6,184 bases of DNA from Candidatus Peregrinibacteria bacterium (GTDB lineage Bacteria > Patescibacteriota > Gracilibacteria > UBA1369), in the NCBI GenBank assembly GCA_020849575.1, contig JADLFY010000078.1:1-6184 (forward strand), in the 5' to 3' direction. The position numbers and the translations under genes are program-made. This document shows positions 6,050 to 6,184 of the stretch, piece by piece. How positions within the stretch are numbered: the first letter of the stretch is position 1; each line of letters begins with the position of its first letter. Under the pieces are notes generated by a model. That model searched no databases. It worked only from the letters and a program-made list of their open reading frames with translations, and was not told where the DNA came from.

Positions 6050-6184
6050 TTACATTAATTGTTTAAGTTTTTTCAGGGCTCTATAGAGTTTTACTCCTAC
6101 ATTATTGGCTGATATTCCCATTATCTGGGCAATTTCCAGGTTGGATACCTCTTCAAAATATTTCAGCCGTATTAATTCCCTGTC
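6050..6184 (-). CDS. ECF-type RNA polymerase sigma factor, C-terminal fragment
   Basis: The last 44 codons of a gene whose start lies beyond the window edge. The translation begins DRELIRLKYFEEVSNLEIAQ and continues to a helix-turn-helix (EIAQIMGIS-ANNVGVKLYRALKKL), which is sigma-70 region 4 and recognises the -35 element. The opening RELIRLKYFE corresponds to the first helix of region 4 seen in ECF sigma factors, and the protein stops soon after the recognition helix, as ECF factors do. It is transcribed with the anti-sigma gene 5 nt downstream. Region 2 and the exact ECF group cannot be judged from this piece. A LuxR-type regulator is a less likely alternative, because the KLYRALKKLK ending and the neighbour fit sigma factors better. 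Confidence 0.85.
   Translation of the reverse strand, partial: DRELIRLKYFEEVSNLEIAQIMGISANNVGVKLYRALKKLKQLM

Noticed and set aside
1..6184. Use of an alternative genetic code (UGA as Gly, as in some Patescibacteria)
   Set aside because: All genes are full length under the standard bacterial code and no gene appears broken at a TGA. The absence of TGA stops among seven genes is too small a sample.

Overview
The window looks like a cell-envelope locus from a small-genome bacterium with a single-membrane or otherwise Gram-positive-like surface. The best guess is a Candidate Phyla Radiation (Patescibacteria) lineage. This guess rests on gene style only: short secreted proteins with WxL-like C-termini, DUF916-like membrane-anchored partners, a Wzy_C-type ligase, and an ECF-type sigma factor next to a membrane anti-sigma protein, all tightly packed, moderately AT-rich and without clear Shine-Dalgarno sites. 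No rRNA or other taxonomic marker is present, so a Firmicutes-like origin is not excluded. All complete genes read under the standard bacterial code; stops are TAA, with one TAG and no TGA.

Plus strand, 55-4801. The first gene encodes a 264-residue secreted, Ser/Thr/Asn-rich surface protein with codon use suggesting high expression. A perfect 12-bp hairpin follows it at 868-895. A tight four-gene run comes next: a DUF916-like membrane protein with a C-terminal LysM domain (925-2031), a second secreted WxL-like protein (2018-2722), a shorter paralogous DUF916-like membrane protein (2725-3381), and an O-antigen ligase/polymerase-family membrane enzyme (3356 or 3398 to 4801). The first four genes thus form two consecutive secreted-protein plus membrane-partner pairs. 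By analogy with WxL systems, each pair could be a wall-displayed protein and the partner that holds it at the wall. The ligase could decorate the same surface with glycan.

Minus strand, 6184-4776. The 3' end of a sigma-70 family gene (region 4 helix-turn-helix; its 5' end lies beyond the window) is followed after 5 nt by a 422-residue single-pass membrane protein that looks like its anti-sigma factor. This protein has a long Pro/Thr/Gln/Val-rich external stalk and a small C-terminal domain. It converges on the ligase gene, and the two coding regions overlap tail to tail by 26 bp.

Taken together, the region is probably a surface-display module beside an envelope-sensing sigma/anti-sigma pair. 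The link between the two is inference from proximity. No RNA genes, mobile elements or CRISPR arrays were seen. The only non-coding stretches are 1-54, 850-924 and a few spacer bases, all under 80 nt.
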